Shown: piece by piece, positions 1 to 11,412 of the stretch | Numbering within the stretch: the first letter of the stretch is position 1 | Layout of the letters: each line of letters opens with the position of its first letter | NCBI GenBank assembly: GCA_020809705.1 | Contig: CP085835.1 | Span: 3,410,001 to 3,474,000 of the forward strand | Reading direction: 5' to 3' | Length of the DNA stretch: 64,000 bases | From: Calonectria ilicicola | Taxonomy: Eukaryota > Ascomycota > Sordariomycetes > Hypocreales > Nectriaceae | Translations under genes and position numbers: made by a program | Notes under the pieces: generated by a model | The model's input: only the letters and a program-made list of their open reading frames with translations | Told to the model about the DNA's origin: nothing | The model's database searches: none

Positions 1-1414
1 CAAGGGTGCTTTCCTAGGGAGAAGGGTTCATGCAAGCAGTTTGCTCGCCGTGCTTGACCCGTTTGGTGCAAATAATCACTTAGAGATTTTGGTAAATGGT
101 GGGCTCACCCAAGAGGGAGCTCCAAAGCCACAACGGTGGCAGATACAACTAAGTTTGGCCATATGATTCGCCAGACCAAGATACAATCAACTATTTTTAA
201 ACCTCGTTCACTTATTTAATTATTAATTTTTTCTTAAAAGTGGCAGTCTTAGAGAGGTAGCAGTATTCTAGGTGGGGACGTTATAAAATAAACATAAAAG
301 AATATAACTTAGCTTGTAGTTCTAACCCTTAGCACCGTGGCGAAGCAAATTTCATAAAGCGGGAAGACGCCTTATGTGCCATGGCGTCACAGGCTGGATG
401 CCTACATTAGTACCCTGACCAGGCTGTGCCTAAAATCTTACATGCAGATAAATGACCAAGTCCCCGACTCAGTCATTACGTATCCTTTCGCCGTAACTGT
501 CGGGATGCAGCATCGCGGCTACGGTCGAAGTGCTACCTGCCTCTTTAGCCCAATCGGGCCAAACCATAACACATGGGCGTTCCAAGTTTAACACCGCCTC
601 AAAATGCGGCTTGTGTAATAGCTGTGCTATTGACCGTTGTACCATGGGGCAAGATATTGGTTAATAACTGCTATTGCGGCATTTATTGCAGCACGTAACA
701 GCGTCTAAGAGCCTCTGTACCAAGTGATCAGTTTGGACAGAGCCGGATACGGTGGATCAGGTCGTAACAGCTTGTACTCTAGTGGGGTTTGACGCCCCTT
801 CTGCATGTATTATTCTGAATTGATTTGAGGGGAAATTACCAAGTCCATCCAAAATAACTAAGCTCAAGTTCTAGCTTCGTAGAAACCACTAAATTAGCGA
901 CACGCGACTGCTCAGTCAAATCTCTACAGTTGGTAAAGCATTTGTACCATGTAATATCACTTCCTCCAAATTCTTACCCTTCAAAAATGGGACCTGTCCT
1001 CCTGTAATACGTCCTTCAGTTCCCGTAGAAAATGCGTTGCCCCACTCTACTCGGCTATCCAGCTGCAAAATGATTAGCACAGGGTTAAATAATTGCAATC
1101 AGGCCGAGAGCCTGCATCAGCTGAATGCGGAACAAAATTGTGTGCACTTTGATAGGTTGTTGTTTCTTTTACGTCATTTTTTATGCAAAGTGCTCAGACC
1201 CATATATATTAAAATATCGCGCCCTCCAAAAGCTTCACCTCCTCAGTCTTTTTGTATACGCATATGTGATGGTACCACTGATTTTCATTTCATCCCTTCG
1301 GCAAATTTGAGTATTTGAACGTTCCAAAATATTATTTGTGACCAATTCACGGAGTATTTCTTCTTTTTTATCATTCTATTCCCTCTTGAAATCAAATAGC
1401 CAGTGATCGCAGGC
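1..1414. other. Intergenic region without a supported gene
   Basis: No open frame here looks like protein: the longest stretches are short, lack family motifs and are broken by stops on both strands. Bases from about 1320 to 1395 are T-rich and would form the 5' leader of the downstream membrane-protein gene. No tRNA-like box pair or tandem repeat was seen. A decayed element cannot be excluded. Confidence 0.5.
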
Positions 1415-3139
1415 ATGGATACGCAGGATCTTCTTGGCGAAAGCATATCGCTGTCTTCGCGATACGCTTCATACGATCCATCAGTACGTCCTTTAGGAAG
1501 GCCGGCATCCAAGAAAAGCATGCACCTCTTCGACATCTTGCTAGTGGTTGTTTCATTGGCGTGCCTTGGTATTGCACTCGCTTCAGTTATCGATAACACT
1601 CTGTCGTGGTATTTAGGCCAGGGCACAAATCAATTAATTCTACTTGGCTTCTTGCTCAGTATTATGAGTTTGTGCCTTGCAAGCGCCACTTCCACCTTCT
1701 TCTTGCTATTGGAAGCTTCTTTTGGCCCATCAACATTACAAAATTACGAAGGAATTCTCCGTAACAAAATCACAGCTTCTAAGCTACATATCTGCTGGCG
1801 TCTACTATTAGGTGTAATGGTAGCACTTCCAGTTGCTCTAAGTGTAGCATATAAAACCTTTACTGGAGGTTACAGCTTTAGAGTTGTGGATGCAGCTACT
1901 TATACAGGAAACTCCTCGTACTATGGAATGTTCAGTCCTCCAGGAGCATTAAGCCAAAAGTCTGGCCTAGCACTGTTTTTTAATATAACAACGCCCTTTT
2001 TTACAGCATCCTCTACGTTATTACAAGGGTCCGAACCAAATATACCACAGACATCACAATCATACGGTCTAAACATATTAATGATTGATAATAAAACCAC
2101 TGCAGTCCTAGACATACCACAGCCAGGTTATTTATCAGCTGTTCAATCCCATTTAGCGGAAGGAAAGTCATGGAATATATCGGCATCTGTTTTTGGTACA
2201 GTTGCATCTCTTAATGAGTCAAAATTCAAGACCCCAGCAGCATGGAATGAAAGCTTTCAGCAAGACTGCGAACGGGCAATAAAAGGGCGCAGCTATTGGA
2301 CACAAAACATGTTCAAGGGTTGGTCCATCGTTTTAGCTGACAACCCTGGGTACAGCAATCAATCCCGGCAATATTTTGGGCTGCCACCAAATGAATTAGC
2401 AAAGTCTTGTTCTGGTTTCTCCCACTATGCTTATCAATTTGACATCACAAGGCGGCAATGCGAGGGCGCTTGGCAAGTTACAAGGGGCAATATTCTTCTT
2501 ACGAATGGTCAATGCAGTAATGCAATATTGCCCCCTACTCAGCAACTGATTTTCACTAATAATATCCTTATATTAGGTGCTGCATTCTTGCAGGGCTTGC
2601 TTGAGGTATTAGGTCCATTTTCAGATGATAGGAATAATTCCGATTGGGCCATTCCATCCTACACAACTGCTATGGCGGCGATGATGTGGTCAAAAGTGAC
2701 AGCTTTTAATGGAGCGAATAATACAGGCTGGAAACCCTTCAAACAATTTTCTATTGAGCAGGCCGGTTTAGCATATCCTGTTAATGACACCATTCACTAC
2801 ATTCGACCCACATTGCAAAAGTCTCCAGTACTATGTGTCCTATTGGCCTTGCAGCCAGCTTTGTTGATTATGGTACTTGGGTTTACTTGGTACTTCTCCT
2901 CAGTACCAATTGACAAAGGCTTCGGCTTGGTATCCATTTTATCAGGTATTGACACTGATACACTTAGGATTCTCCGTGGGGCTACATTATCAGGAGAGCT
3001 TAAACATGACGTTAAACTTTTTCTGCATCCTGCTCACGGTGATGATGATGATGACAGGATATACATCAAGTATTCTATTGTTTCATCGGAGACTTCGACT
3101 CGCAACGGAATGATATCACCAAAAACTGTATATGCTTAG
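1415..3139 (+). CDS. Fungal multi-pass membrane protein of unknown function
   Basis: A single uninterrupted frame of 574 residues. I start at the first ATG (MDTQDLLGES); an in-frame GTG four codons upstream is ignored. Hydrophobic segments lie near residues 33-53, 62-90 and 117-138. A long, probably extracytoplasmic region of about 330 residues follows, with many N-x-S/T sequons and several cysteines. A last membrane segment (VLCVLLALQPALLIMVLGF) lies near residues 470-490. The cytoplasmic tail contains GFGLVSILSGID and GATLSGELKHDVKL, a pattern I recognise from a large family of uncharacterised ascomycete membrane proteins. The tail carries a run of five Asp encoded by a GAT microsatellite. 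No enzymatic motif is visible. The gene is clearly AT-richer than its neighbours and has no intron. Coding status is confident; function is unknown. Confidence 0.8.
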   Translation: MDTQDLLGESISLSSRYASYDPSVRPLGRPASKKSMHLFDILLVVVSLACLGIALASVIDNTLSWYLGQGTNQLILLGFLLSIMSLCLASATSTFFLLLEASFGPSTLQNYEGILRNKITASKLHICWRLLLGVMVALPVALSVAYKTFTGGYSFRVVDAATYTGNSSYYGMFSPPGALSQKSGLALFFNITTPFFTASSTLLQGSEPNIPQTSQSYGLNILMIDNKTTAVLDIPQPGYLSAVQSHLAEGKSWNISASVFGTVASLNESKFKTPAAWNESFQQDCERAIKGRSYWTQNMFKGWSIVLADNPGYSNQSRQYFGLPPNELAKSCSGFSHYAYQFDITRRQCEGAWQVTRGNILLTNGQCSNAILPPTQQLIFTNNILILGAAFLQGLLEVLGPFSDDRNNSDWAIPSYTTAMAAMMWSKVTAFNGANNTGWKPFKQFSIEQAGLAYPVNDTIHYIRPTLQKSPVLCVLLALQPALLIMVLGFTWYFSSVPIDKGFGLVSILSGIDTDTLRILRGATLSGELKHDVKLFLHPAHGDDDDDRIYIKYSIVSSETSTRNGMISPKTVYA

Positions 3140-4650
3140 CAAAAAGCTCTGTTGTTGAATCAAGAATTCGATGGATACGAAAGAGAGAAATTTATGGAGT
3201 GATCATGCCCGGTCGCCCTCTTACACATAGCATAAGGAAAAGAAAGCCTCGCCTAATGAGCAAAATAAATTATGTTTCGGGACTAGACCGTGCCGCGATC
3301 ACCGGGTTTGTTTGTTGCATGAATGGTTTTTCAGCGCCATGAGTACCATAAAGGGTGAGACTGCGACAATAAAACGTGTTAAAGTGAAAATCGGTTAATC
3401 CGATGTTTGTAAAAATACACAGAGATGGTGGGATGCATTGTGATATAAATCTATTATTACCTAATCCCAGTTGTTTTCTTGTGAAGTCCCAAAGGTACTA
3501 AATACTTTAGAGTAAGTAGTGTTATAACTTAGTAAAGAAAAAAGATATAAGAAAAGAAAGAATTAAATAAGAATTTTAATATAAATTATTTTTTTTAAAA
3601 AAAATTAAATCTAGCTAAGCTTCTACTAGCATTATAGTTCAACTCCTAGGTAGGTTAATCTGAGCTATGATAAAGAGCTCACTAGCTCGCCATGATCGCA
3701 CGATTGGTTGGGGCAGGTGAGCAAAATACGCGTTCGCCTATTATTCCCTCTGTCATCCAATAGATACTATATGGTGAGTAGGTCTCCATTACAGGTATCG
3801 GCTAATCATGAATAGACAATAACCCAGTGGATTTTAATAGGGATCCACGCAGCGGGCAATGTCCTGACTCGGTTGGCGAGATAATCATGAAAGTAACCTG
3901 GGGACTCAATGCTCTGGGAAATCTCATAGGTAAAAACAAAAAACTCCAACTCAATCTCCGATCGCAGGATTGACATCTCATTTAGTTTTCTTCATTCCTT
4001 GGCTTATCTTACCAGAGTTGAAAATTCAGCCTGTGGTTAAAGTCGGAATTTATTGCACATTCATACTCGATATCATCATGATGAGTTTTACCGTCGTCCG
4101 TCTAGTAATGATTATGGAAAAAGAAGTTGGAAACGCCGTCCCGATGAGCACCATAGGTGAGTTCATCATGAATTTCCTGTTATGCATGCCTAATGAGGGA
4201 GCCCGAGAATTAATTCTAAGTTCAGTGCTATGTGGAACACTTGAATGCGATCTCAACATTGTTGTTTCTATTCTAATCGTGCCCACATGAATCTTACATC
4301 AACAAGAGCCGCTCAAGTCGATTATCTCCACCAACCACTTCAATCGATTTCACTATTTTCATCACTTTCCATCTCAAGTGACGAATTAAGTTTATATTAT
4401 GCGAAGAACAAGGTTTTCGCTATATCTTCAATTCGGCGTGAACCCACTTGAAATGAGACGCCGCGCGTGCCACGGGAAACGCGCCGTAGTAAGCTAGGCC
4501 CGGAGGATCATGGGGATGCACACGCGTTCGTTGTGTTGACATATGGTTTTGAAATCATATTTAAGATGTGACTTCTCTCCCCCTAATTTCATGCTATTTC
4601 AATATCCTTTCTATTCTTCATAACTAATTTCCGAAATATTCCTCATTATC
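3140..4650. other. AT-rich intergenic region with a membrane-protein remnant
   Basis: Bases 3530-3615 are extremely AT-rich, with A/T homopolymer tracts. The only coding-like material is the short hydrophobic frame at about 3970-4290, listed separately. Bases from about 4540 form the pyrimidine-rich leader of the SDR gene. Confidence 0.45.
3970..4290 (+). pseudogene. Possible remnant of a fungal integral membrane protein
   Basis: An open frame of about 106 codons without a convincing ATG start encodes two or three hydrophobic stretches. One is preceded by PELKIQPVVKVGIY and followed by VVRLVMIMEKE. The end, GTLECDLNIVVSILIVPT then stop, resembles the last two helices of the fungal rhodopsin-like (SAT4/PTH11-related) family, where a conserved Glu precedes an 'IIxAxxPALRPL'-like helix. 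The Pro-Ala-Leu-Arg-Pro part is lost and no upstream helices were found. I read it as a decayed fragment; it may equally be chance hydrophobicity in AT-rich DNA. Confidence 0.25.
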
Positions 4651-5465
4651 ATGTCGCATCAATCATTTGCCTCGAAGGTCATCGCTATCACAGGTGCAGC
4701 GAGGGGTATCGCAAGGGGAACTGCACTCTACCTCGCTGAGCGCGGAGCAACTCTTTCCCTCTCGGATATTGCAGAGGAGGGGCTCATTCAGCTGCGTGAT
4801 GAAATCAACACCACGTTTCCCGAAGTCAAGGTTCTGATTGAAGTGGTGAACGTTGCTGACGCCGCGAGCGTTGACGCGTGGATCAAAAAGACGTTCAAAG
4901 AATACGGGAGCCTGCATGGTGCTGTCAATTTTGCTGGCGTTTTACACAATACCACACCGAAATTCACCGACATTGAAGATGAGGATTGGAAAAGGGTCAT
5001 TGATATTAACTTAACAGGCACCATGTACTCAATGCGATCCGAGCTTTCCGTAATGAATGACGGAGGTAGCATTGTAAATGCTTCCAGCGTGGCTGCTTTG
5101 ATGGCAGGACCCGGAGTGGTTGCATATGCTGCATCCAAGGCTGGAGTCATCTCTCTCACGGCCTCTGCCGCGAAGGAGGTAGGCAGTCGGGAGATTCGGG
5201 TTAACGCACTGTGTCCGTGAGTATAATGGTAGTTGTATGAAACGAATCGATTCTGACCCTCATTCACAGAAGTGGTATCGACACCCCGATGTTCCGGCAA
5301 TTATCTGAGTCGGGATACACCGACGAGATGATTCTTACCCCTCATGCTATCAAACGGTTCGGGAAGGTTGAGGAGGCGGCGGCGTTGATCGCCTTCCTAC
5401 TGGGTGATGAGTCGAAGTTCATCACTGGAGAGGCTATTCGAATTGATGGGGGTATGTGTGCTTAG
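4651..5465 (+). CDS. Short-chain dehydrogenase/reductase (classical SDR)
   Basis: Two exons, 4651-5216 and 5270-5465, joined across a 53-base intron (GTGAGT...CACAG), give 253 residues. The intron sits inside the conserved RVNALCP/SGIDTPM stretch, and splicing restores it. SDR landmarks are the nucleotide-binding TGAARGIA at residues 14-21, NFAG near 93-96, the DIN Asn at 120, catalytic Ser at 145-146 and YAASK (Tyr159, Lys163). The C-terminus ends in the usual IDGG block. The last Gly of the TGxxxGxG loop is replaced by Ala, and NNAG reads NFAG, both tolerated variations. It would be an NAD(P)-dependent, cytosolic oxidoreductase acting on a secondary alcohol or ketone; the substrate cannot be inferred. 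It stands alone, with no pathway partner adjacent. Confidence 0.9.
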
Positions 5466-6194
5466 TTGTTATGGTGGCCACGTAAACTATCGCAGCCCGG
5501 AAGTCATATTGTGAGGGCATAAGACTGGATCTATTTAAGCCTGTCTAATATCTCTCTCCAGAGGTTTCGAAATAAAATCTTCATAATCTTCGTATCCCCC
5601 GGTTGGGCGAGCCGCTGGAATGTTTCCGTACTCACACCGCGCCCTTCAAGCTCTCGATGTTCCACAGTCAGCATAAAAGTTCCCTAAGAGGTCTAAATTT
5701 TTCTATGAGCATTTTAATCAATATTTCTTCCTCCCTCTTTTGCTTTTGTTGGCTCTTCTCCGGTACTGCCAGATTAGAAGGATCAGTCCGGCAGTCAGTG
5801 CATGGTCGCATCAAGGCTTGCTCACAAACTCATCTTGGAGATAAAAACTCATGATCTGCACTTGCTCATTGCCTGTCTCAACAGCCAAGTCTCACAATCA
5901 CGAGACTTCACAGACTCTATCCTGCGCATCCTCTGTTTTGCTTCCCCGCTTTTGGCCTCACTCCGTTTTTTTTCTTTTGCCAGCTGCAAGTGTGGTGGTG
6001 GCCTCAGAACAGTTACACAAGCCGCTGATTGGCCGCCTCAGTGTCAGAGGGCGGCCCATTTCGCAAATTTCTCTGTGAGCAGACGCCTTGTTTTCTTGAT
6101 TTGGCACCTCTTGCATCTTACTCCTCAAAGAGACGCGTTTGTGTCTGTTGATGTGGACGCCTGGCCCCGCACAGATCTCGATGCAACCGTCATC
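5466..6194. promoter_or_regulatory. Intergenic leader/promoter region of the PARP gene
   Basis: The first part is the 3' flank of the SDR gene. From about 5700 on the top strand is rich in C/T tracts, as is common in fungal promoters and 5' leaders. The PARP reading frame stays open upstream to 5802, but the encoded sequence there is low-complexity and unlike the family, so I treat it as leader. No clear TATA box was seen. Confidence 0.4.
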
Positions 6195-8200
6195 ATGTCA
6201 TGCCTACGTGACTCCGCGATGCACATTGATGCCGCCCCCATCACGTCGAATAGTGTTACCTACGGCTCCAACTTTCCCCCGCTTCGCCGGATATCGTCCG
6301 ACTGGCAGCCGGAGCGCGACATTCTACAGCATGGGGGGCTGCACCCTCGAGATGTCCGCAAGGAGTTCGAGGAGCTTGATGACATGGGGGGCTGTCTATC
6401 GACTTCCAAGAAGCCCAGGGAGTCGTCTCACTCCCACTACTTCCGTAGCCAAACGGAAAATCATTCAGGCTTACGCCTGCCCACTGATCCAATAGCAACC
6501 ACCAGCGAAACGGTCCTAGTGGATAAGACTACAAGCTCCATATTCGATGCCTATCTGCTTCACGCCAACATCGCCAAGAATGTGAATGATTTTCACAGAC
6601 AGCAGGTGCCTCAATAATGCATATCACTCTGTTGGCAAAAGTGAACTACTAACGGCTGGGCCACGCATCAGATCGTCTACAGCTCGGCACGTAAAGTCTA
6701 CACAGTCATTGTTCGAGAAGGCCGCGTTGGATATCCAGGACAAGGAAGGCGTACGCTCGAGTCAACTGATCGCAAGAAGGCCATCGCCAAATTTTTTCGA
6801 TTATTTCAAGACAAAACTGGTAAGGGCTGGTATCAACGACACGTGCTACCTGGCCGTGAAGGCAGTTTCTTTTTTGTAGAGTTGGACTATCAACAGGCCA
6901 CCCCACACCAGAGCGAACTACCAAACTACACTCGTGTTGATGAATTTGTAAACGATGAAATCGGGGATCTTATGGGGGTCGCGCTCCAAGTTGGGCCCTT
7001 TCAAGATCAGAAATTGGGGGAGAAACTGTACGCGAGATCACACCCGTCATACTTCTCCATCCCACACAAACACATCAGCTCCTGGTCCAATTTCCTAGCT
7101 TTCAAGACGCTAGAGGCCATTCGAAAACACCTCGAGTCGGGATCAGATATAAACTGGAGAGCTATTTTACGTGCATCTTCAAGATACCGCAGCCAGATAC
7201 CGTTTTTTTGCCAGCTCAACCGGCCAACAGTTATTTCAAGCTACCATACCGTCTTCGTTGAGCTCAGGTTTCTCAACTCCCTGTGGCCACGGCAGGAAAC
7301 AGCCGATATGCTCACCGAGATAAGTCTTAGAGGAAGCCTTCAGATACAAGTTTGGAGGAAATATGCCCATCCATTATATCAAGGCTACCTCTCGCTAGGG
7401 CATGGTTTTCGTCGCCTGACAGACGGCTCAACACTTGAGTTTCGGGAGCTCAAAACCTTTTTGGAGAGATCCTGCCATCGATCACACGGTCTTTCGCTCG
7501 AACTGCAAGATATTTACGAAATATTTATGAAGGCCAATGTGAGCAATCCCTACAAAGATTGGATCCAGAGCAAGAAGGATTCTCCAGACCGATGCGGTGA
7601 AGAGAGGTTGTTACTATGGCACGGAACACCTCTTGACTCGGTTCTTGGTATTCTTGATGTAGGGCTCCAAATTCGCAGACGGGGGTCCAATTTCACGGGG
7701 TCCATGTTTGGGGAAGGCATCTACTTTGCGGACGCATCGAGCAAATCAGCAAACTTTTGCAAGCAGGGAGAGTGGGACGGTGAGGCAGTGCTATTCTTAT
7801 GCGAAGCCGATGTTGGAGAAAGACGAATTAAGAGCCTTACCAGCATGAAAGAAGCACATGACGTCATCAGTCAGTCAGATGGACAGTTCAGATGTGTCCA
7901 AGGCGTTGGGCGGTTTAGTCCCAAATCATGGAAGAAAGTTGAATGGAAAACGAGTGGTCTGCCAAACAATGATGAGGGGTTAATCTTGATGGTGAGTATT
8001 TGTACTATTCTTGAATTCTGCATCTTGGCATTGGAAGACCTCTGCTAATCCTTTGGCATCACAAGCCTGATACCTCGCGTCCATACGAATACACTGGATC
8101 AGGAGGCTGTCTGGGCTTCAATGAATACGTCATCTATAGCACATCCCACGTTACTTTACGATACTTGTTTCGGGTCAAGGTCAAGGCGAGGCGTTCATAA
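6195..8200 (+). CDS. WGR-domain poly(ADP-ribose) polymerase
   Basis: Exons 6195-6605, 6672-7991 and 8066-8200 give 621 residues. Intron 1 has a textbook CTACTAAC branch site; intron 2 begins GTGAGT. In order: a variable N-terminus (1-100), a WGR domain (about 105-215), the all-helical PARP regulatory domain (about 230-370) and the ADP-ribosyltransferase domain (about 435-621). The catalytic H-Y-E triad is complete: His454 in WHGT, Tyr488 in GIYFAD and Glu597 in FNEY, so polymerising activity is plausible. SKSANFC, typical of the NAD-binding fold, is also present. The WGR signature itself reads REGRVG, Trp replaced by Glu. No BRCT or zinc finger is seen, though some fungal PARPs carry an N-terminal BRCT. 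The likely role is DNA-damage signalling in the nucleus. The start is the weakest point: an upstream in-frame ATG at 5802 exists. Confidence 0.88.
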
Positions 8201-8554
8201 ACAATTTTCAATTATGGCGAGACACAACGCCGTTAATTTTGGCGCATATACAGAGATCTGCAACGTTCAAAGGAAATGTTGAATCAAAACTTGCAGGCAG
8301 CAACAAAATTCGAATATGTGTCTTCAAATTTCCTAAATTCCATATATTCACCAAAGACTTCTTGCCGTCTTACGCCTCGGAAAATCAGGGCTTCAAAGTG
8401 ATATGTCCGGTGGTCAATCCTAGTATGTGCAGGCACAATTGTATCTCAAATATCCCAAACCTACGTCCAAGTTCGGTATTTTTTCAAAAAGAAAAGAATG
8501 GGGCTCAAAGGAGATTTGATTGAAGATAGAGAATATCCGAAACACGAATTCAAC
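8201..8554. other. Convergent intergenic spacer
   Basis: Lies between the stop codons of the PARP gene (plus strand) and the CorA-like gene (minus strand), so it should hold both 3' untranslated regions and polyadenylation signals. No gene or repeat is visible. Confidence 0.5.
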
Positions 8555-10454
8555 TCAATGAGCTCCAGTACTGGCTTCTGGATCTGGCCCTCTCGTGGTA
8601 TTGGACTTGAAACCCCTCAACCAGTCCTTGAGTATCCCACGATTCTCTCGAGGTTGCACATCCCTTTTTCTATTCAGTCTATGCCACGGAATATTGGTAG
8701 CCAGAGCAAATATAATGGCAAAAAGATATGTTGAGAGGCAGAAAACAGCGAGGATCCACCCGAATGGTATCATGGAGGTGTAGAGTGGGTCATCATCCGG
8801 GATATTATTCATTCCAAAGAAAGCCTACTCATGAAAATTAGCCAATATAATAGCTAGCTACATTCTTCTATTGGTATATAGCTTACCGTGACAAATGTTA
8901 ACGGGAGATAAATTACCGTCACCACAGTAAAGACGAACACATAGCGGTTCAACTGCGTGCTTTCATGAGCTTCACGGATTGATGTAGCATTAAACATCTA
9001 TTTAAATTAGCCTCTATAACCAAATTAATTAAGGGCTTGGGGAGGTTACATTGTCGCTGAGGCTTGAAATATCCGCCTGTTTTTCTTTGATGCGACTCAA
9101 TGTCTCGTCTATGCGTGCCACGAAATTGTCGCCCAAATTTCTCCATTGCTTTCGTAAAGCATGCATATATTGAGGTTTAAGGGCATTATCTTTCTCATTG
9201 CCTCGTAAAAAGTACTCGTTGGATGTAATCGTATGAAAGACCTTGAAGTGCCAGTCTCTGAGGTCTCTTCTCGTTTCCTCCACAATGGCTGCGAGAGTTC
9301 GCAAAAGTTGAAACAATTTAAAGTACATCTTAGACGTACTGTGGTGTCTTTTATCAAATCGATCAAACATTAGGCGTTCAATTCTATAATCATCATTGAT
9401 TTGTGAGAGCTTTCCCAACAGTCAGTAGAGATTTTTTCTGTTTCGTACAGTTCAATTGACCAACCTCCAAGGATACCAGCTTCTCCAGATCATTCAATAC
9501 TTCAGCCCAGGTTGCCGTCCAAGTTATCAACAAAAGTCTCAACTGGTGGATAAATAATACTAATGGTGTGAGCGGGCCTGGTATTTGATGTGCTGGCAAT
9601 TTTACCCATTCCCCCGTCGGCTCCGTCCACCTAAGACCGCCGATAGAGACCATGCTAAACCTGGAGTTTTGCCCACAAGGAAAGAACCGCATCACGAGAA
9701 GGTGTTCTTGCTCCCAAAGAGATGTCAAATGGTCGGATCCCTTGATCTCTATTTGCTTCCTGGCCTTGATTTCGGACATTGGAACGCCGTCATTTTCCTT
9801 TGGAAATAGGCTTACATAACGGAGAAGAAATTGAATTGTGATTGGATTCCCTTGCACAAAAGTATCCTCAGGATCAACATAAGGCCACGGCCACCAAGAG
9901 AGCGGGTCGGTTTCCCGTTTCCAAGATGAAGCCTTCTGCCAGCAACTTTGACAGTATTTTGTTAAGAGAAAACAGAAGCAACGCTTCTCGGCGCGTGGTG
10001 CAAGCGGCTTGTTTGATAATCCATGGTGGTCTTTGCAGAATTGAGATATTAGGAGGGCTAAGGCCTGTGGTCGTATCTCGCCTCCTCGGTGCGTAACATG
10101 ACTGAAGAGGAAATCTATGAGCTCTATTCCGCGCAAATCACGTATTCTGATCACGACTTACAAGGAAACGCCTGCATGGTCATCTTCAAGCGTTCTCTCA
10201 TCATCCCCAACAGCTACTAGGCCGTCTTTAAATCGGTAAAATCGCCTCTGGATCACACCTAGATCGATATCCGCAGTGAAATCGATTTTATTTTCTTCGC
10301 GGCTACTCAGGAACGAAATAACTTTGACCAGATCTCGTTGCCAGGTTTGATATTGTCCTGATGACGGGTCTTGACTGGCTACAGGCTGGGGCACCCCACT
10401 AACGCGAACTGTCAGCGAGTCGCGTAATTCTTGGTGGGCGCGATGAGTGGGCAT
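8555..10454 (-). CDS. CorA-like membrane protein with GMN motif
   Basis: Five exons (10162-10454, 9465-10101, 9050-9409, 8887-8997, 8555-8824) give 556 residues; phases fit at each junction. The N-terminal 400 residues are soluble and of unknown fold. A charged helical stretch (RIDETLSRIKEK) leads to MFNATSIREAHESTQLNRY, then a membrane segment, FFGMN at about 469-473, and a second membrane segment (FGWILAVFCLSTYLFAIIF). Two C-terminal helices with GMN in the loop are the hallmark of CorA-type divalent-cation channels; many fungal relatives join this end to an unrelated cytoplasmic domain. Transport of magnesium is therefore possible but not shown. Splicing assembles the FVT-AFFGMN junction from two exons. 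The start is uncertain: the frame stays open upstream of the chosen ATG to about 10529 without another ATG, so a 5' exon may be missing. Confidence 0.75.
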
Positions 10455-11310
10455 TTCGGATTTTGACCAAAACGGATACAAAGTGGGTGGATAAACCTCG
10501 AGGCTTGGTAATTTTACAGGAGTTAGCGTAGATTCTTATCAGGAAAGATGGGCACGACGTCGGCCGACAGTGCGACACAATTTGGCGTCAGCTGAGCCAG
10601 AGTTTAATAGGGAGGCTACGTAAAGATGCAAGCTGACGTATGTAGTCATAACGTGTACAGTTCATTGGTCGTCAGCTAGCTCATTATTTTCTGTCTGCGC
10701 TTCCTAGTAACAAGGGCAATACTGATTGGTCGCAGTACCGATCTCACGCGTGAATGATGCAGTTGATCAAAACTCAACGCACGTCATATCTTACAGTTGC
10801 ACACACAAGCCGCAGTGATCTCAAGGTACATTTTTGATAACAAATCGCGCATAAAAAAAAGAGAAAACAAGATATTCTCTAGATGAACTGAGCGTTGAAT
10901 GAGATCTCTTCATCCCAACATACCCTATACTTTGACTTCACTCTGTTGATTTGACATGTCAAAAGTTAATGATGACCAATTGGAAACTATGCTACGACAA
11001 ATATAATGCGATAAAAAACCGTGTATAATCGTTCATCTTTTTTTCTAACTTGGTTCTGCAATGAAAGGGATACCCTGTTAATTCGTCTTTCTCCAATTGT
11101 CAATGAAGGTGCGCTTCTTCGAGTACCTATACAGACCCTCTCTAAATCTGCATAACTTTTATAACCAACCAGGACATAATTCACGTGTTTTTATGCTTGC
11201 CACCACGAAATTTATGAGTGGAACAAAAAATCAGACCTTTCCCTTTTGATGTCTCACCCCATCCACCAGCATCGGTGATGATTGGATCTGAGCAAAAAGA
11301 TAAGATAGAT
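10455..11310. other. Intergenic region upstream of the CorA-like gene
   Basis: Probably contains the promoter of the CorA-like gene and perhaps an unseen first exon at 10455-10530, where the frame continues (LTPVKLPSLEVYPP). Several short TGACG-type words occur between 10550 and 10640. Nothing else is supported. Confidence 0.4.
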
Positions 11311-11412
11311 GGTGACTGCAGGGTTCGAACCTGCGCGGTTTCCCACTGCGGATTGTTATTGGTTCAGAACCTAAACCTAAACACAGCGCCTTAACCACTC
11401 GGCCAAATCACC
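11311..11412 (-). tRNA. tRNA-Leu(UAG) with a 24-base intron
   Basis: Read on the minus strand, the 7-bp acceptor stem GGTGATT/AGTCACC closes with one G-U pair. The D arm is GCCGAGTGGTTAAGGC and the T arm is GCAGG-TTCGAAC-CCTGC with perfect pairing. The anticodon stem is CTGTG/CGCAG, with loop TTTAGG giving anticodon TAG, so it reads CTA Leu codons. A 24-base insertion after the base 3' of the anticodon is at the canonical eukaryotic tRNA intron position. The long variable arm (TGGGAAACCGC) fits a class II tRNA. Mature length without CCA is 78 bases. The A and B boxes are intact. Confidence 0.93.

Noticed and set aside
5802..6194. Upstream extension of the PARP frame to the ATG at 5802
   Set aside because: In frame, but the 131 extra residues are low-complexity translation of a C/T-rich leader and unlike any PARP N-terminus. 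Kept as an alternative start only.
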